This document shows positions 1-6,682 of a stretch of DNA of 15,759 nt, in pieces. The translations under genes and the position numbers were made by a program. The DNA comes from JBNJDJ01 sp051744845 (GTDB lineage: Bacteria > Bacillota > Clostridia > Peptostreptococcales > Acidaminobacteraceae): assembly GCA_051744845.1 (NCBI GenBank), contig JBNJDJ010000047.1, positions 1 through 15,759 of the forward strand, given 5' to 3'. Each line of letters begins with the position of its first letter. Positions within the stretch are counted from its first letter, which is position 1. Under the pieces are notes generated by a model, which saw nothing but the letters and a program-made list of their open reading frames with translations, ran no database searches and was not told where the DNA came from.

Positions 1-926
1 AAAATTATAATAACTATTATAATAAATGAAATTAATAAATGGTTCATAACTGCATATTTGAATGTATCTGCTTTAGTCTGTTTCTTTAAAAACTTCTTTG
101 TATTTAAATATATTATTATATAACCAAGTAAAAATATTGATGTTAAAAGACTAAATTCCCATATATATATAGTTAAGATAGTAAAAATAAACGCAAATAT
201 ATATAGATTTTTAAATAATTTTAAAGCTCTTTTTTTTCCTAAAAAGTAAACTAAAGTATATCTATCATTTGTTATATCTTCATCTAAGTCACATATATTA
301 TTTGCTAACATGATATTTCCTATAGAAATAACTAATGGAATGGCTGCTATTAATATCTTTATAAATAATAAATAGTCTATACTTAATAATAATTGTTTTT
401 TTATTATCTCTATATTTATTATTGAAACAGGAGTATTAATATAAAATGCTATAAAAAGTATTATAAATCCCATAAAAACACCTGAAAATATTTCTCCAAA
501 AGGTGTCCTTGAAATTGGTACAGGTCCAAAAGAATAAAATATTCCAACTCCAAATGAAATAATACCTAGTAATAAAATTACTATATCAGTATTTATAAAA
601 AGTAAAATCCCTGAAATTGAAGCTATTATTAACATTATAAGAATAGTTGTAATAACTTGTTTTTCTTTTAAATCAAATTGAACTATAGCATTGTGAATTT
701 CATAATTATAACCATACTTCTTTTTAGCTTTTTTATAATCCATAAAATTATTTATAGCTGTTGTTGTCATATCTATAAATAATAAAGAAATAATCATAAG
801 AAAAGTATTTCGCAAATTTATTTCTCTATACTGATAACTTGCTAATAAAATACCTATACTCATTGGAAAAACACTTGCAACTTTTGTTTGAATCTCTACT
901 AATTTTAAAAAACTTTTAATTGTCAT
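1..926 (-). CDS. menA: UbiA-family prenyltransferase, MenA-like (3' end cut by window)
   Basis: The frame is open for 308 codons from an ATG at 926 to the window edge, so the C-terminus is missing. The protein is a polytopic membrane protein with many hydrophobic segments. Two Asp-rich motifs of the UbiA superfamily are visible: NNFMD at residues 59-63 (N-N-x-x-D, but the later Asp of the canonical motif is replaced by Lys/Ala) and ANNICDLDED at 208-217, followed by NDRYTL. The second motif is very MenA-like. MenA joins a polyprenyl chain to 1,4-dihydroxy-2-naphthoate in menaquinone synthesis at the cytoplasmic membrane. An AAAGGA ribosome site stands about 9 bases before the ATG. It lies 53 bases after the HD-GYP gene on the same strand. 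The family is firm, but the exact acceptor is inferred and another UbiA substrate cannot be excluded. Confidence 0.78.
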   Translation of the reverse strand, partial: MTIKSFLKLVEIQTKVASVFPMSIGILLASYQYREINLRNTFLMIISLLFIDMTTTAINNFMDYKKAKKKYGYNYEIHNAIVQFDLKEKQVITTILIMLIIASISGILLFINTDIVILLLGIISFGVGIFYSFGPVPISRTPFGEIFSGVFMGFIILFIAFYINTPVSIINIEIIKKQLLLSIDYLLFIKILIAAIPLVISIGNIMLANNICDLDEDITNDRYTLVYFLGKKRALKLFKNLYIFAFIFTILTIYIWEFSLLTSIFLLGYIIIYLNTKKFLKKQTKADTFKYAVMNHLLISFIIIVIII

Positions 927-965
927 AAATTTAATCCTTTTTTTATTTTATAATATCATATTTTT

Positions 966-985
966 AAAAAAGATTAAACTTAATC
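966..985 (-). terminator. Weak intrinsic terminator after the HD-GYP gene
   Basis: On the minus strand the HD-GYP stop codon is part of a short hairpin, GATTA / TAATC (arms 981-985 and 972-976, 4-base loop), followed by six T. The stem is only five base pairs and AT-rich, so it may end only part of the transcripts and allow read-through into the prenyltransferase gene. Confidence 0.35.
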
Positions 986-1600
986 AATACTTTTAATAAA
1001 TTCATAAACTAAATCTTTTTCAAATTGGAAACCAATTGAACTTTTTAACTTATGTTTTGCTTTTTTATGTGTAAAAGGATTTTTTCTATAAGGTCTTTTT
1101 GAAGTCATTGCATCATAGGCATCAGCAATTGATATTATTTTAGCTAAATAATGGATGTCATTACTACTTTTTTTAAAAGGATATCCTTTACCATCTACTC
1201 TTTCATGATGGTCTAAGACTATTTCTTTAATATCTTCAAATCCATTTATATTATCTAAAAAATAATATCCAAATATAGGATGCTTTTTTATATTTTCGTA
1301 TTCTTTTATTGTTAATTTATCTGGCTTATTTAAAATTTCATTTTTAATAAATAATTTCCCAATATCATGAATAAGGCTACCACATCTAATATTTTCTATC
1401 TCTTCATTTGAAAGATTAAGTCTTTTAGCTAATTGAATACTATATTTTTTTACTCTTTTACAATGTGATAAAGTATAATTATCTTTTTTATCTAAAATTT
1501 TAATAAATTCTTTAATTATCTCATACTTGGTTTTATCTTTTTTTATTAAATTTTCAAATTTTATTTTATATTTTGAAAATCTTTTAAATGTAGAAGGCAT
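980..1600 (-). CDS. Stand-alone HD-GYP domain protein, probable c-di-GMP phosphodiesterase
   Basis: This 206-residue protein is almost only an HD-GYP domain (about residues 25-200). Visible metal-site and signature residues are H46, H78-D79 with K82 (HDIGK), H107-P108 with G111, H131-H132-E133, and the GYP signature DGKGYP at 136-141, then IADAYDAMTSKRPYR at 158-172. Such domains hydrolyse c-di-GMP (some act on other cyclic dinucleotides) in the cytoplasm. All key residues are present, so an active enzyme is expected. There is no receiver, PAS or GAF sensor; only a short basic leader of about 25 residues precedes the domain, so control must come from expression or a partner. The ATG at 1600 has a good AGGAG site about 8 bases upstream. 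A second c-di-GMP-type phosphodiesterase (EAL) lies about 11 kb away in the same window. Confidence 0.88.
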   Translation of the reverse strand: MPSTFKRFSKYKIKFENLIKKDKTKYEIIKEFIKILDKKDNYTLSHCKRVKKYSIQLAKRLNLSNEEIENIRCGSLIHDIGKLFIKNEILNKPDKLTIKEYENIKKHPIFGYYFLDNINGFEDIKEIVLDHHERVDGKGYPFKKSSNDIHYLAKIISIADAYDAMTSKRPYRKNPFTHKKAKHKLKSSIGFQFEKDLVYEFIKSID

Positions 1601-1624
1601 ATTATCACTCCTGATTTTATTAAT

Positions 1625-1644
1625 TAAAGAGACTCTTTAGTATA
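1625..1644 (-). promoter_or_regulatory. Probable -10 box and start-site palindrome of the HD-GYP gene
   Basis: Minus strand: TATACT (1639-1644) looks like a -10 box; the matching -35 is poor (TTTTAA, 17 bases up). Directly downstream, overlapping by one base, is a perfect 7-bp inverted repeat TAAAGAG-A-CTCTTTA (1625-1639) that would cover the transcription start. This is operator-like, but could also act as a 5' hairpin. No regulator is assigned. Confidence 0.35.
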
Positions 1645-1660
1645 AATATATCAAAAAAGC

Positions 1661-1697
1661 ATTAAAAATATATATAATATATTTTTATATTTTTAAT
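1661..1697. repeat. AT-only 12-bp inverted repeat in divergent intergenic region
   Basis: ATTAAAAATATA (1661-1672) pairs perfectly with 1686-1697 around a 13-base AT-only loop. It lies between the divergent HD-GYP and DUF2892 genes. In DNA this AT-rich such a repeat can arise by chance; it may simply be flexible promoter DNA. Confidence 0.3.
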
Positions 1698-1730
1698 ATT
1701 TTGTTTATATCTAAATTTTTAGGATATATA

Positions 1731-1736
1731 TATAAT
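1731..1736 (+). promoter_or_regulatory. Possible -10 box of the DUF2892 gene
   Basis: TATAAT lies 35 bases before the ATG at 1772, at a sensible distance for a short 5' UTR. No convincing -35 is found at 16-18 bases; TTGTTT at 1701-1706 would fit the overlapping TATATA at 1725-1730 (18-base spacer) better. The exact box is uncertain in this AT-rich run. Confidence 0.25.
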
Positions 1737-1771
1737 ATAGTTTATTTAATATAAATTAACTGGAGGTTTTT

Positions 1772-1975
1772 ATGAAAAAAAATGTCGGTACTGTAGATAG
1801 AAACTTTAGATTGACATTAGGTGTAGTATTTCTAATATTAGGATATTTTATAAATTCATTTTTCTATGTAGTAGCTGGAATTTCATTTTTTACAGCATTA
1901 TTTAGATTTTGTGGGTTTTATAAACTCTTTGGTATTAATACATGTAATACAAAAGATGTTAATGAAAAATTATAA
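1772..1975 (+). CDS. Small DUF2892 / YgaP-like transmembrane protein
   Basis: This 67-residue protein has the features of the DUF2892 family (the membrane part of YgaP): N-terminal KKNVGTVDRNFRLTLG, two hydrophobic segments (about 15-30 and 31-46) forming a helical hairpin, and the closing FCGFYKLFGINTC with Cys47 and Cys58. The family is widespread and often accompanies rhodanese domains, but here it stands alone, so no reaction can be assigned. A GGAGG ribosome site sits 6 bases before the ATG. It is the only plus-strand gene in the window, transcribed alone and closed by a hairpin terminator just after its stop. Confidence 0.82.
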   Translation: MKKNVGTVDRNFRLTLGVVFLILGYFINSFFYVVAGISFFTALFRFCGFYKLFGINTCNTKDVNEKL

Positions 1976-1980
1976 ATCCA

Positions 1981-2011
1981 AAAAGCTATTGAGAATTCAA
2001 TAGCTTTTTTT
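1981..2011 (+). terminator. Intrinsic terminator, probably bidirectional
   Basis: A 12-bp perfect stem AAAAGCTATTGA / TCAATAGCTTTT (1981-1992 and 1997-2008) with a GAAT loop is followed by a T-tract on the plus strand. It starts six bases after the DUF2892 stop. On the minus strand it lies 11 bases after the stop of the convergent stalk-protein gene and ends in five T, so it likely serves both genes. Confidence 0.85.
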
Positions 2012-2021
2012 AATTAAATAT

Positions 2022-2996
2022 TTATTTTTTATTTGAATAAATTATTACTCCAGAAGTTTGTCCTGGAATACTCATTGTCATAATAGGTGGAGTTATTACT
2101 TTGATAAACTTACCTTTTTTTATCTCAGCATTAAAATAAGTTTTATCTTTATGAGTATGAATAATTATTTTATCTGATAATTTATCAGAATCTAATTTTT
2201 TTGTAATTACAATTGAAGCCTTTCCTTCTTTTCCAAAATTAATTTCTTCAATATATCCACTTTTAATAGCCATTGATGATGCTTTCATATCTTCATTAGG
2301 TTTATTTATCGAAATATTTCCATTATTAATTTCTAAATTTAGACCTAAAATTGTGTAGAAAAACTCAGCTGGTAGTAAAGTCTTAGAATCTACAATTATA
2401 GGCTCTTTACTCAAAGATATATGAGCCATTTTATTTTTAAAATATCTATTTTCTCCTATTTTTATTGACGTAAAATGAGGTCCCTTAATAATATCAACTT
2501 GTCTTTTTTCATTATTCCATTTAACTTTATATCCTAATTTTTCAAGCGGTTTACGGATTGGTAACATCATATTTCCATTAATACTTTTAGGACTTACATC
2601 TAATTTTAAAGTTTCTCCATCAATTATTATTTCTTTTTCAATTAATTTTCCATTATTATTAAAACTAACATTTGATGTATCTAGAAAATGTACTAATTGA
2701 TTTCCATCTTGATTTTCTAATAATTTAACCTTCTGCCCTTTTAAAAAATCTTTAGCATTTTTTACTTTTATAGTTTTAACTATATCTCCAAATAAAATAT
2801 CTACTTTTTCATCTTCAATTTTAACAATTTCCCCAGTTTTTAAATTTTTAATTTTAGTATTTTCAATAACAACATTATTTAATCTATCATCTTGTTTTGT
2901 TACTTCAATCGTTTCTTTATTTTTATTTGTAGCAAAACTTACTAAAGACATTACCAACATAATACTTACTAGACTTAAACTTATAATTTTTTTCAT
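2022..2996 (-). CDS. Exported protein with copper amine oxidase N-terminal (stalk) domain
   Basis: The protein has 324 residues from the ATG at 2996. A longer frame starts at 3008, but the GGAGGA ribosome site lies inside those four extra codons. Residues 1-22 are a signal peptide (MKK, hydrophobic core, FAT end), so the protein is exported. Residues about 43-108 form a small beta-rich region. Residues about 122-232 are a copper amine oxidase N-domain type repeat (MMLPIRKPLEKLGYKVKWN, then TLLPAEFFYTILGL). The tail (246-320) is beta-rich and ends MTMSIPGQTSGVIIY, a tail pattern I associate with clostridial stalk-domain proteins. These domains are structural cell-surface modules; no catalytic residues or copper site are evident. 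An ECF sigma promoter stands in front, suggesting induction by envelope stress. The function itself is unknown. Confidence 0.8.
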   Translation of the reverse strand: MKKIISLSLVSIMLVMSLVSFATNKNKETIEVTKQDDRLNNVVIENTKIKNLKTGEIVKIEDEKVDILFGDIVKTIKVKNAKDFLKGQKVKLLENQDGNQLVHFLDTSNVSFNNNGKLIEKEIIIDGETLKLDVSPKSINGNMMLPIRKPLEKLGYKVKWNNEKRQVDIIKGPHFTSIKIGENRYFKNKMAHISLSKEPIIVDSKTLLPAEFFYTILGLNLEINNGNISINKPNEDMKASSMAIKSGYIEEINFGKEGKASIVITKKLDSDKLSDKIIIHTHKDKTYFNAEIKKGKFIKVITPPIMTMSIPGQTSGVIIYSNKK

Positions 2997-3000
2997 TTTT

Positions 3001-3006
3001 TCCTCC
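3001..3006 (-). promoter_or_regulatory. Ribosome binding site that decides the stalk-protein start
   Basis: GGAGGA on the minus strand is 4 bases before the ATG at 2996 and overlaps the alternative ATG at 3008, which itself has no upstream Shine-Dalgarno sequence. The start at 2996 also gives a classic MKK signal peptide. Confidence 0.8.
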
Positions 3007-3041
3007 ATATATTTTAATTTCTTTTTCTCTTACACTAATAA

Positions 3042-3066
3042 GACGAATCAAATGAAAAAAAGTTCC
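3042..3066 (-). promoter_or_regulatory. ECF-type sigma factor promoter (GGAAC-N16-CGTC)
   Basis: On the minus strand GGAAC (3062-3066) is followed by a T-run, 16 bases of spacer in all, and CGTC (3042-3045) continuing CGTCTTAT. ECF sigma factors of Firmicutes use a GAAC-type -35 with CGTC or CGTA near -10 at 16-17 bases. The T-run right after GGAAC is also typical. The site is 46 bases before the chosen ATG of the stalk-protein gene, leaving a leader of about 38 bases. No sigma factor gene lies in the window. Confidence 0.75.
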
Positions 3067-3085
3067 AAAAAATTATTTTTTTTAT

Positions 3086-3119
3086 AAAAAAAATCATAGT
3101 TTAATTAAAAACTATGATT
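3086..3119 (-). terminator. Intrinsic terminator overlapping the end of the DUF2007 gene
   Basis: Minus strand: 11-bp perfect stem AATCATAGTTT / AAACTATGATT (arms 3109-3119 and 3092-3102), 6-base loop, then eight T (3086-3093, partly in the arm). The upstream arm contains the stop codon and the final Ser codon of the DUF2007 gene. It insulates the downstream ECF-controlled gene from read-through. Confidence 0.85.
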
Positions 3120-3351
3120 CATCTACTTCAGAAAAAAACGCATTTATCAAATCTTTAGCTTCTTGATAGTCTTCTTCTAATACTTCAAGATCTATTCCTT
3201 CTAAAGGTTTATTCATATAAATTTGTGTGCTCATACTTTCACCTTCATATTCCTTAAAGGCTTTAATATCATTATTTTCTAATAATTCAATTATTTCATC
3301 TGCAATCATTTCATTTTCAACATTTGCTAAGATTTTATATTTATTTTCCAT
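3112..3351 (-). CDS. DUF2007 family protein
   Basis: A 79-residue acidic, soluble protein that matches the DUF2007 (putative signal transducing protein) fold: KYKILANVENEMIADEIIELLENNDIKAF at the start, a strand-helix pattern that recognises a small ligand or partner, and a closing LEVLEEDYQEAKDLINAFF helix. The family resembles a PII-like or ACT-like small domain in shape, but its role is not established and no catalytic residues are visible. A strong AGGAGG site is 7 bases before the ATG. It follows galE after a 69-base gap that holds its own likely promoter, and ends in a strong terminator, so it is probably expressed alone with possible read-through from galE. Confidence 0.8.
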   Translation of the reverse strand: MENKYKILANVENEMIADEIIELLENNDIKAFKEYEGESMSTQIYMNKPLEGIDLEVLEEDYQEAKDLINAFFSEVDES

Positions 3352-3372
3352 ATCCCAACCTCCTAAAATTAG

Positions 3373-3401
3373 ATACTAGGCTATATTATATATTTATCCA
3401 A
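3373..3401 (-). promoter_or_regulatory. Probable sigma-A promoter of the DUF2007 gene
   Basis: Minus strand TTGGAT (3396-3401), 17-base spacer, TAGTAT (3373-3378). The -10 ends about 21 bases before the ATG. Both boxes match the consensus at four of six positions with ideal spacing; the region between galE and DUF2007 is otherwise empty. Confidence 0.42.
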
Positions 3402-3420
3402 TTTTAAGCTTTTAAAACAT

Positions 3421-4440
3421 TTATTCTTTACTTACATATCCTTCCGGATTTTTTTGTTGCCATCTCCAACTATCTTTACACATTTCATAAATTCCTTTTT
3501 GAGCTTCCCAACCTAATTCTTCTTTAGCTTTTTTAACATCAGCATAACAAGCTGCAATATCTCCTGGTCTTCTTTTAGTTATTTCATAATCAATTTTTAC
3601 TCCAGTTGCTTTTTCAAAGTTTTTAACAACATCTAATACGCTATAACCTTGACCTGTTCCAAGATTATGTATATGAACTCCTTTATTATTATCTAAAAAT
3701 CTTAAAGCTTTTAAATGTCCCTTTGCTAAGTCAACCACATGAATATAATCTCTTACACCAGTTCCATCATGAGTATCATAATCATTTCCAAAAATTGATA
3801 ATTTATCTCTTTTACCAACAGCTACTTGAGTAATATATGGCATCAAATTATTTGGAATATCTGTAGGATCTTCTCCTATCATACCACTTTCATGTGCTCC
3901 TATTGGATTAAAATATCTTAGTAAAGATATTGCCCAACTATTTTCTGAATTATATAAATCAGTATAAATTCTTTCGATCATTAATTTAGTTGATCCATAA
4001 GGATTAGTAGTAGAAGTTTTAAACTCTTCTTTTAATGGTAATTTTTCAGGTTTACCATATACAGTTGCTGATGAACTAAATACAATTTTTTTAACATTGT
4101 GATTTTCCATAACTTCTACTAAATTAATAGATGAAACTAAGTTATTTTTATAATATTTAATAGGTTTTTCAACAGATTCACCTACAGCTTTTAAACCTGC
4201 AAAATGAATGACTGCATCTATTTTGTTTTCTTTAAATACTTTATTTAATTTACTTTTATTGCATAAATCAATTTCATAAAATTTAAAATCCTTTTTGCTA
4301 ATATCTTTTATTCTTTTTAAAACTTCCGGTTTACTATTAGAAAAGTTATCTACAATAATAACATTTTCTCCGTTTTTAAGTAATTCTACACATGTATGGC
4401 TACCTATATAACCTGCTCCACCTGTTACTAATACATTCAT
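3421..4440 (-). CDS. galE: UDP-glucose 4-epimerase (GalE)
   Basis: Full-length 339-residue short-chain dehydrogenase-type epimerase that interconverts UDP-glucose and UDP-galactose with bound NAD, in the cytoplasm. Visible: Rossmann motif TGGAGYIG (6-13), S124 in SSSATVYG, catalytic Y148 and K152 (YGSTK), the FNPIGAHESGMIGEDP substrate segment (177-192), RDYIHVVDLAKGH (230-242). At the position of the E. coli Tyr299 gatekeeper this protein has Cys298 (PGDIAACYAD), as in human GALE, which suggests it also accepts UDP-GlcNAc/UDP-GalNAc. The longest frame begins with TTG at 4449, but that codon abuts the AAGGAG site; the ATG at 4440 has 9 bases of spacing and gives the family N-terminus MNVLVTGG. 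It lies 13 bases after the glycosyltransferase, as the last gene of a five-gene run. Confidence 0.96.
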   Translation of the reverse strand: MNVLVTGGAGYIGSHTCVELLKNGENVIIVDNFSNSKPEVLKRIKDISKKDFKFYEIDLCNKSKLNKVFKENKIDAVIHFAGLKAVGESVEKPIKYYKNNLVSSINLVEVMENHNVKKIVFSSSATVYGKPEKLPLKEEFKTSTTNPYGSTKLMIERIYTDLYNSENSWAISLLRYFNPIGAHESGMIGEDPTDIPNNLMPYITQVAVGKRDKLSIFGNDYDTHDGTGVRDYIHVVDLAKGHLKALRFLDNNKGVHIHNLGTGQGYSVLDVVKNFEKATGVKIDYEITKRRPGDIAACYADVKKAKEELGWEAQKGIYEMCKDSWRWQQKNPEGYVSKE

Positions 4441-4449
4441 TTTTTTCAA

Positions 4450-4455
4450 CTCCTT
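4450..4455 (-). promoter_or_regulatory. Ribosome binding site that decides the galE start
   Basis: AAGGAG on the minus strand overlaps the stop codon of the upstream glycosyltransferase gene. It is directly adjacent to a TTG (4447-4449), too close to serve it, and 9 bases before the ATG at 4440. Confidence 0.75.
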
Positions 4456-6682
4456 ATTTATTTTTTAAATACTTTTGTTCATTAATTGATTTATAATAAG
4501 CTGATTGAACTTTTTTACCTATTTTATCTATTGAATATTTAGAAGCATAAGCATATGAATTTTTCTTCATTTGATTAAGTAAACTTTTATCATCCATTAA
4601 TAAAATAACTTTTTTACTCCAACTTTTAATATTAGCTTTAGTTTTAAAACCATTATACTTATTTTCGATAACATCATCTATACCACTTGCTCTAATAGCA
4701 ACAGCAGGAGTTTTTCCTGCCATAGCTTCTAAAATAACCATACCTTGTGTTTCTGATAATGAACTAAAAACAAAAATATCTGATGCTAGATAGTATTTAG
4801 GGATCTCTTCAGGACTAACTTTTCCTAATAATTTTATATTATTTTTTAAATTGTTTTCTTTTATATATTTTTCTATTTTTTCTTTTTGACCACCATCACC
4901 AATAATAATATGTTTAAATTTATTATTAGTATTTTCTTTTATATATTTAATTGATTTAAGTAAAAAAAACAAATTCTTTTCATCTGATAATCTAGATACA
5001 GTACAAAGTAATTTTTCATCCTTTTTTATAAATTTATTTTTTAATCGAGTTATTTCTTTGTTTGAAAATTGATATTTTTCAAAATCTATTCCTGTTGGAA
5101 TAACATATTTTTTTCTACTTACTCCTATATTACTTAAATACTCTTTTGCACTATAAGTTGGCGATATAATAGTACTACATTTTTGTGCAAAATTTTTAAT
5201 TATTTTATGAGAAAGTATATTTTTAAAAACTAATTTAAATACAGGTAAAAAATGAGCGTATTCTTCTAATCTAGTATGATAAGTTAAAACTACTGGAATA
5301 TTATTTTTTAATCCTAGATTAAGACCTTTTTTACCTAACCAAAATGGATGATGTACATGTATTATATCATAATCATTATTTTTAACTTCCTTTTTAATTT
5401 TTTTTGAAAAGATATTTGAAATAGGAAATTCAAATTCTTTTGATTTATAATATTTCAATAAGTTTATTCTAATTACATCTTTTTCATTTGATTTTAAATC
5501 AGGATATTTAGGAGCTATTACTTTTACAATATGATCTTGTTTTTCAAGCCCTCTTTTTAATCTATTAATAGAAATAGGAACTCCACCTATAAAAGGTAAA
5601 TAATTATTAGTTATCATTAAAATATTTAATTTTTTATCCTCATCGATTTTATTTATTTTACTAAAATCTCTATAATAATCTACATCTTTTGAAGCTTTTT
5701 TATATAAATAAATTATTAAAAGTACTAAACTTGCTAGAATTATTATAAAGTTTAAATAATTAATATAGAAAACTGAATGAATATATATCCAAATATTTTC
5801 AATTATTTTAGTGAAAATTGACTGTTTAAGATTATCTGTCTTTATAATTTCATAATTTACTTTGTTATCTTTTATATTAACTTTTACATAATGATAAAAA
5901 CTACTTTTCTCTTGAGCCACTAATGTTCCACCTGAAGCTCCTGATATAATATAATCTACACCATTAATTGTTTTTTTGTTATACATTCCTGCTACTGAAG
6001 AAAAAACTCCTTTAACATTATATTTCGAAAAATTATCTAATAAAAATTTTTTATAATCTTTATCTAAAATATAATTGTTTTCTTCATCAAAAAATGTATC
6101 AACTTTTAATTTTATAGGTGATTTATTCATAAATACAAAGGTATTTTTAAATTTTTTTGAAGTGTTCAATTGTTTTAAAACCCATTTTTTTTGCCACTTT
6201 TTAGATGTTTTACCAGAAGTATCTAAAAAAATAAAAAAGTTATCTTTAATTTGAAAGGAAAAATAAAAGGGACCAAAATAACTATAAAATCTTTCATCTC
6301 CATCATTAGTTATCTCTCTATCTCCTATTCCAACAATCATAGGTATTTTTAGTTTTTCTATACTTTCATTTAAAATTCGATATTTATCTTCAAATCCATC
6401 TAATATTGAATCACCATTAGAAATTGCAAAATCTAAAGATTTATCTTTATTAACTTTTTTAACAATATCTTTATCAAAAATACTAATTGAACTTTTAATA
6501 TTTCCAAAAACTGCAAATGAAATTTCTTTATCATTTATCTTTTTTATCTTTTCAATAGTTTTGACATTTTTTGCTTCATAATCAAAATAATATAATAATA
6601 AATATCCTTTATAAAAAACTAAGAATAGTAAAATTAAAATATTAATATACATAATTATTTTAAATTTATTTTTTCTATCCAT
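4454..6682 (-). CDS. Membrane GT4 glycosyltransferase fused to a degenerate metallophosphoesterase-like domain
   Basis: 742 residues. A basic N-terminus and membrane helix (about 7-30), a calcineurin-like phosphoesterase fold (about 53-285), a second helix (about 307-327, followed by YKKASK), then a GT4/GT-B glycosyltransferase (about 351-735). By the positive-inside rule the phosphoesterase-like part lies outside and the glycosyltransferase inside. The GT half has GGVPISINRL (366-375), HVHHPFW, TYHTRLEEYAHFLP (467-480), PTGID and ETQGMVILE (644-652, the E-x7-E motif); the TYHT..EEY segment recalls diacylglycerol glucosyltransferases, so a glycolipid product is plausible. In the phosphoesterase half the usual metal ligands are gone: GD to GN (60-61), GNHD to GDRE (120-123), the His before Pro to Asn186, GHxH to SVAG (229-232); only NGD (89-91) remains. 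It overlaps the flippase gene by 8 bases (ATGGATAG). Confidence 0.85.
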   Translation of the reverse strand: MDRKNKFKIIMYINILILLFLVFYKGYLLLYYFDYEAKNVKTIEKIKKINDKEISFAVFGNIKSSISIFDKDIVKKVNKDKSLDFAISNGDSILDGFEDKYRILNESIEKLKIPMIVGIGDREITNDGDERFYSYFGPFYFSFQIKDNFFIFLDTSGKTSKKWQKKWVLKQLNTSKKFKNTFVFMNKSPIKLKVDTFFDEENNYILDKDYKKFLLDNFSKYNVKGVFSSVAGMYNKKTINGVDYIISGASGGTLVAQEKSSFYHYVKVNIKDNKVNYEIIKTDNLKQSIFTKIIENIWIYIHSVFYINYLNFIIILASLVLLIIYLYKKASKDVDYYRDFSKINKIDEDKKLNILMITNNYLPFIGGVPISINRLKRGLEKQDHIVKVIAPKYPDLKSNEKDVIRINLLKYYKSKEFEFPISNIFSKKIKKEVKNNDYDIIHVHHPFWLGKKGLNLGLKNNIPVVLTYHTRLEEYAHFLPVFKLVFKNILSHKIIKNFAQKCSTIISPTYSAKEYLSNIGVSRKKYVIPTGIDFEKYQFSNKEITRLKNKFIKKDEKLLCTVSRLSDEKNLFFLLKSIKYIKENTNNKFKHIIIGDGGQKEKIEKYIKENNLKNNIKLLGKVSPEEIPKYYLASDIFVFSSLSETQGMVILEAMAGKTPAVAIRASGIDDVIENKYNGFKTKANIKSWSKKVILLMDDKSLLNQMKKNSYAYASKYSIDKIGKKVQSAYYKSINEQKYLKNK

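Noticed and set aside
1601..1771. Small RNA or riboswitch in the divergent intergenic region
   Set aside because: The AT-only inverted repeat and palindrome do not resemble a known riboswitch core such as the c-di-GMP type, and the stems are explained by promoter or operator DNA or by chance.
2994..3008. Start of the stalk-domain protein at 3008
   Set aside because: The GGAGGA ribosome site is encoded within the extra codons, so the start at 2996 is preferred.
3403..3418. TTTTAA/TTAAAA hairpin after galE as a terminator
   Set aside because: Only six A-T pairs and no following T-tract; read-through to the strong terminator after DUF2007 is as likely.
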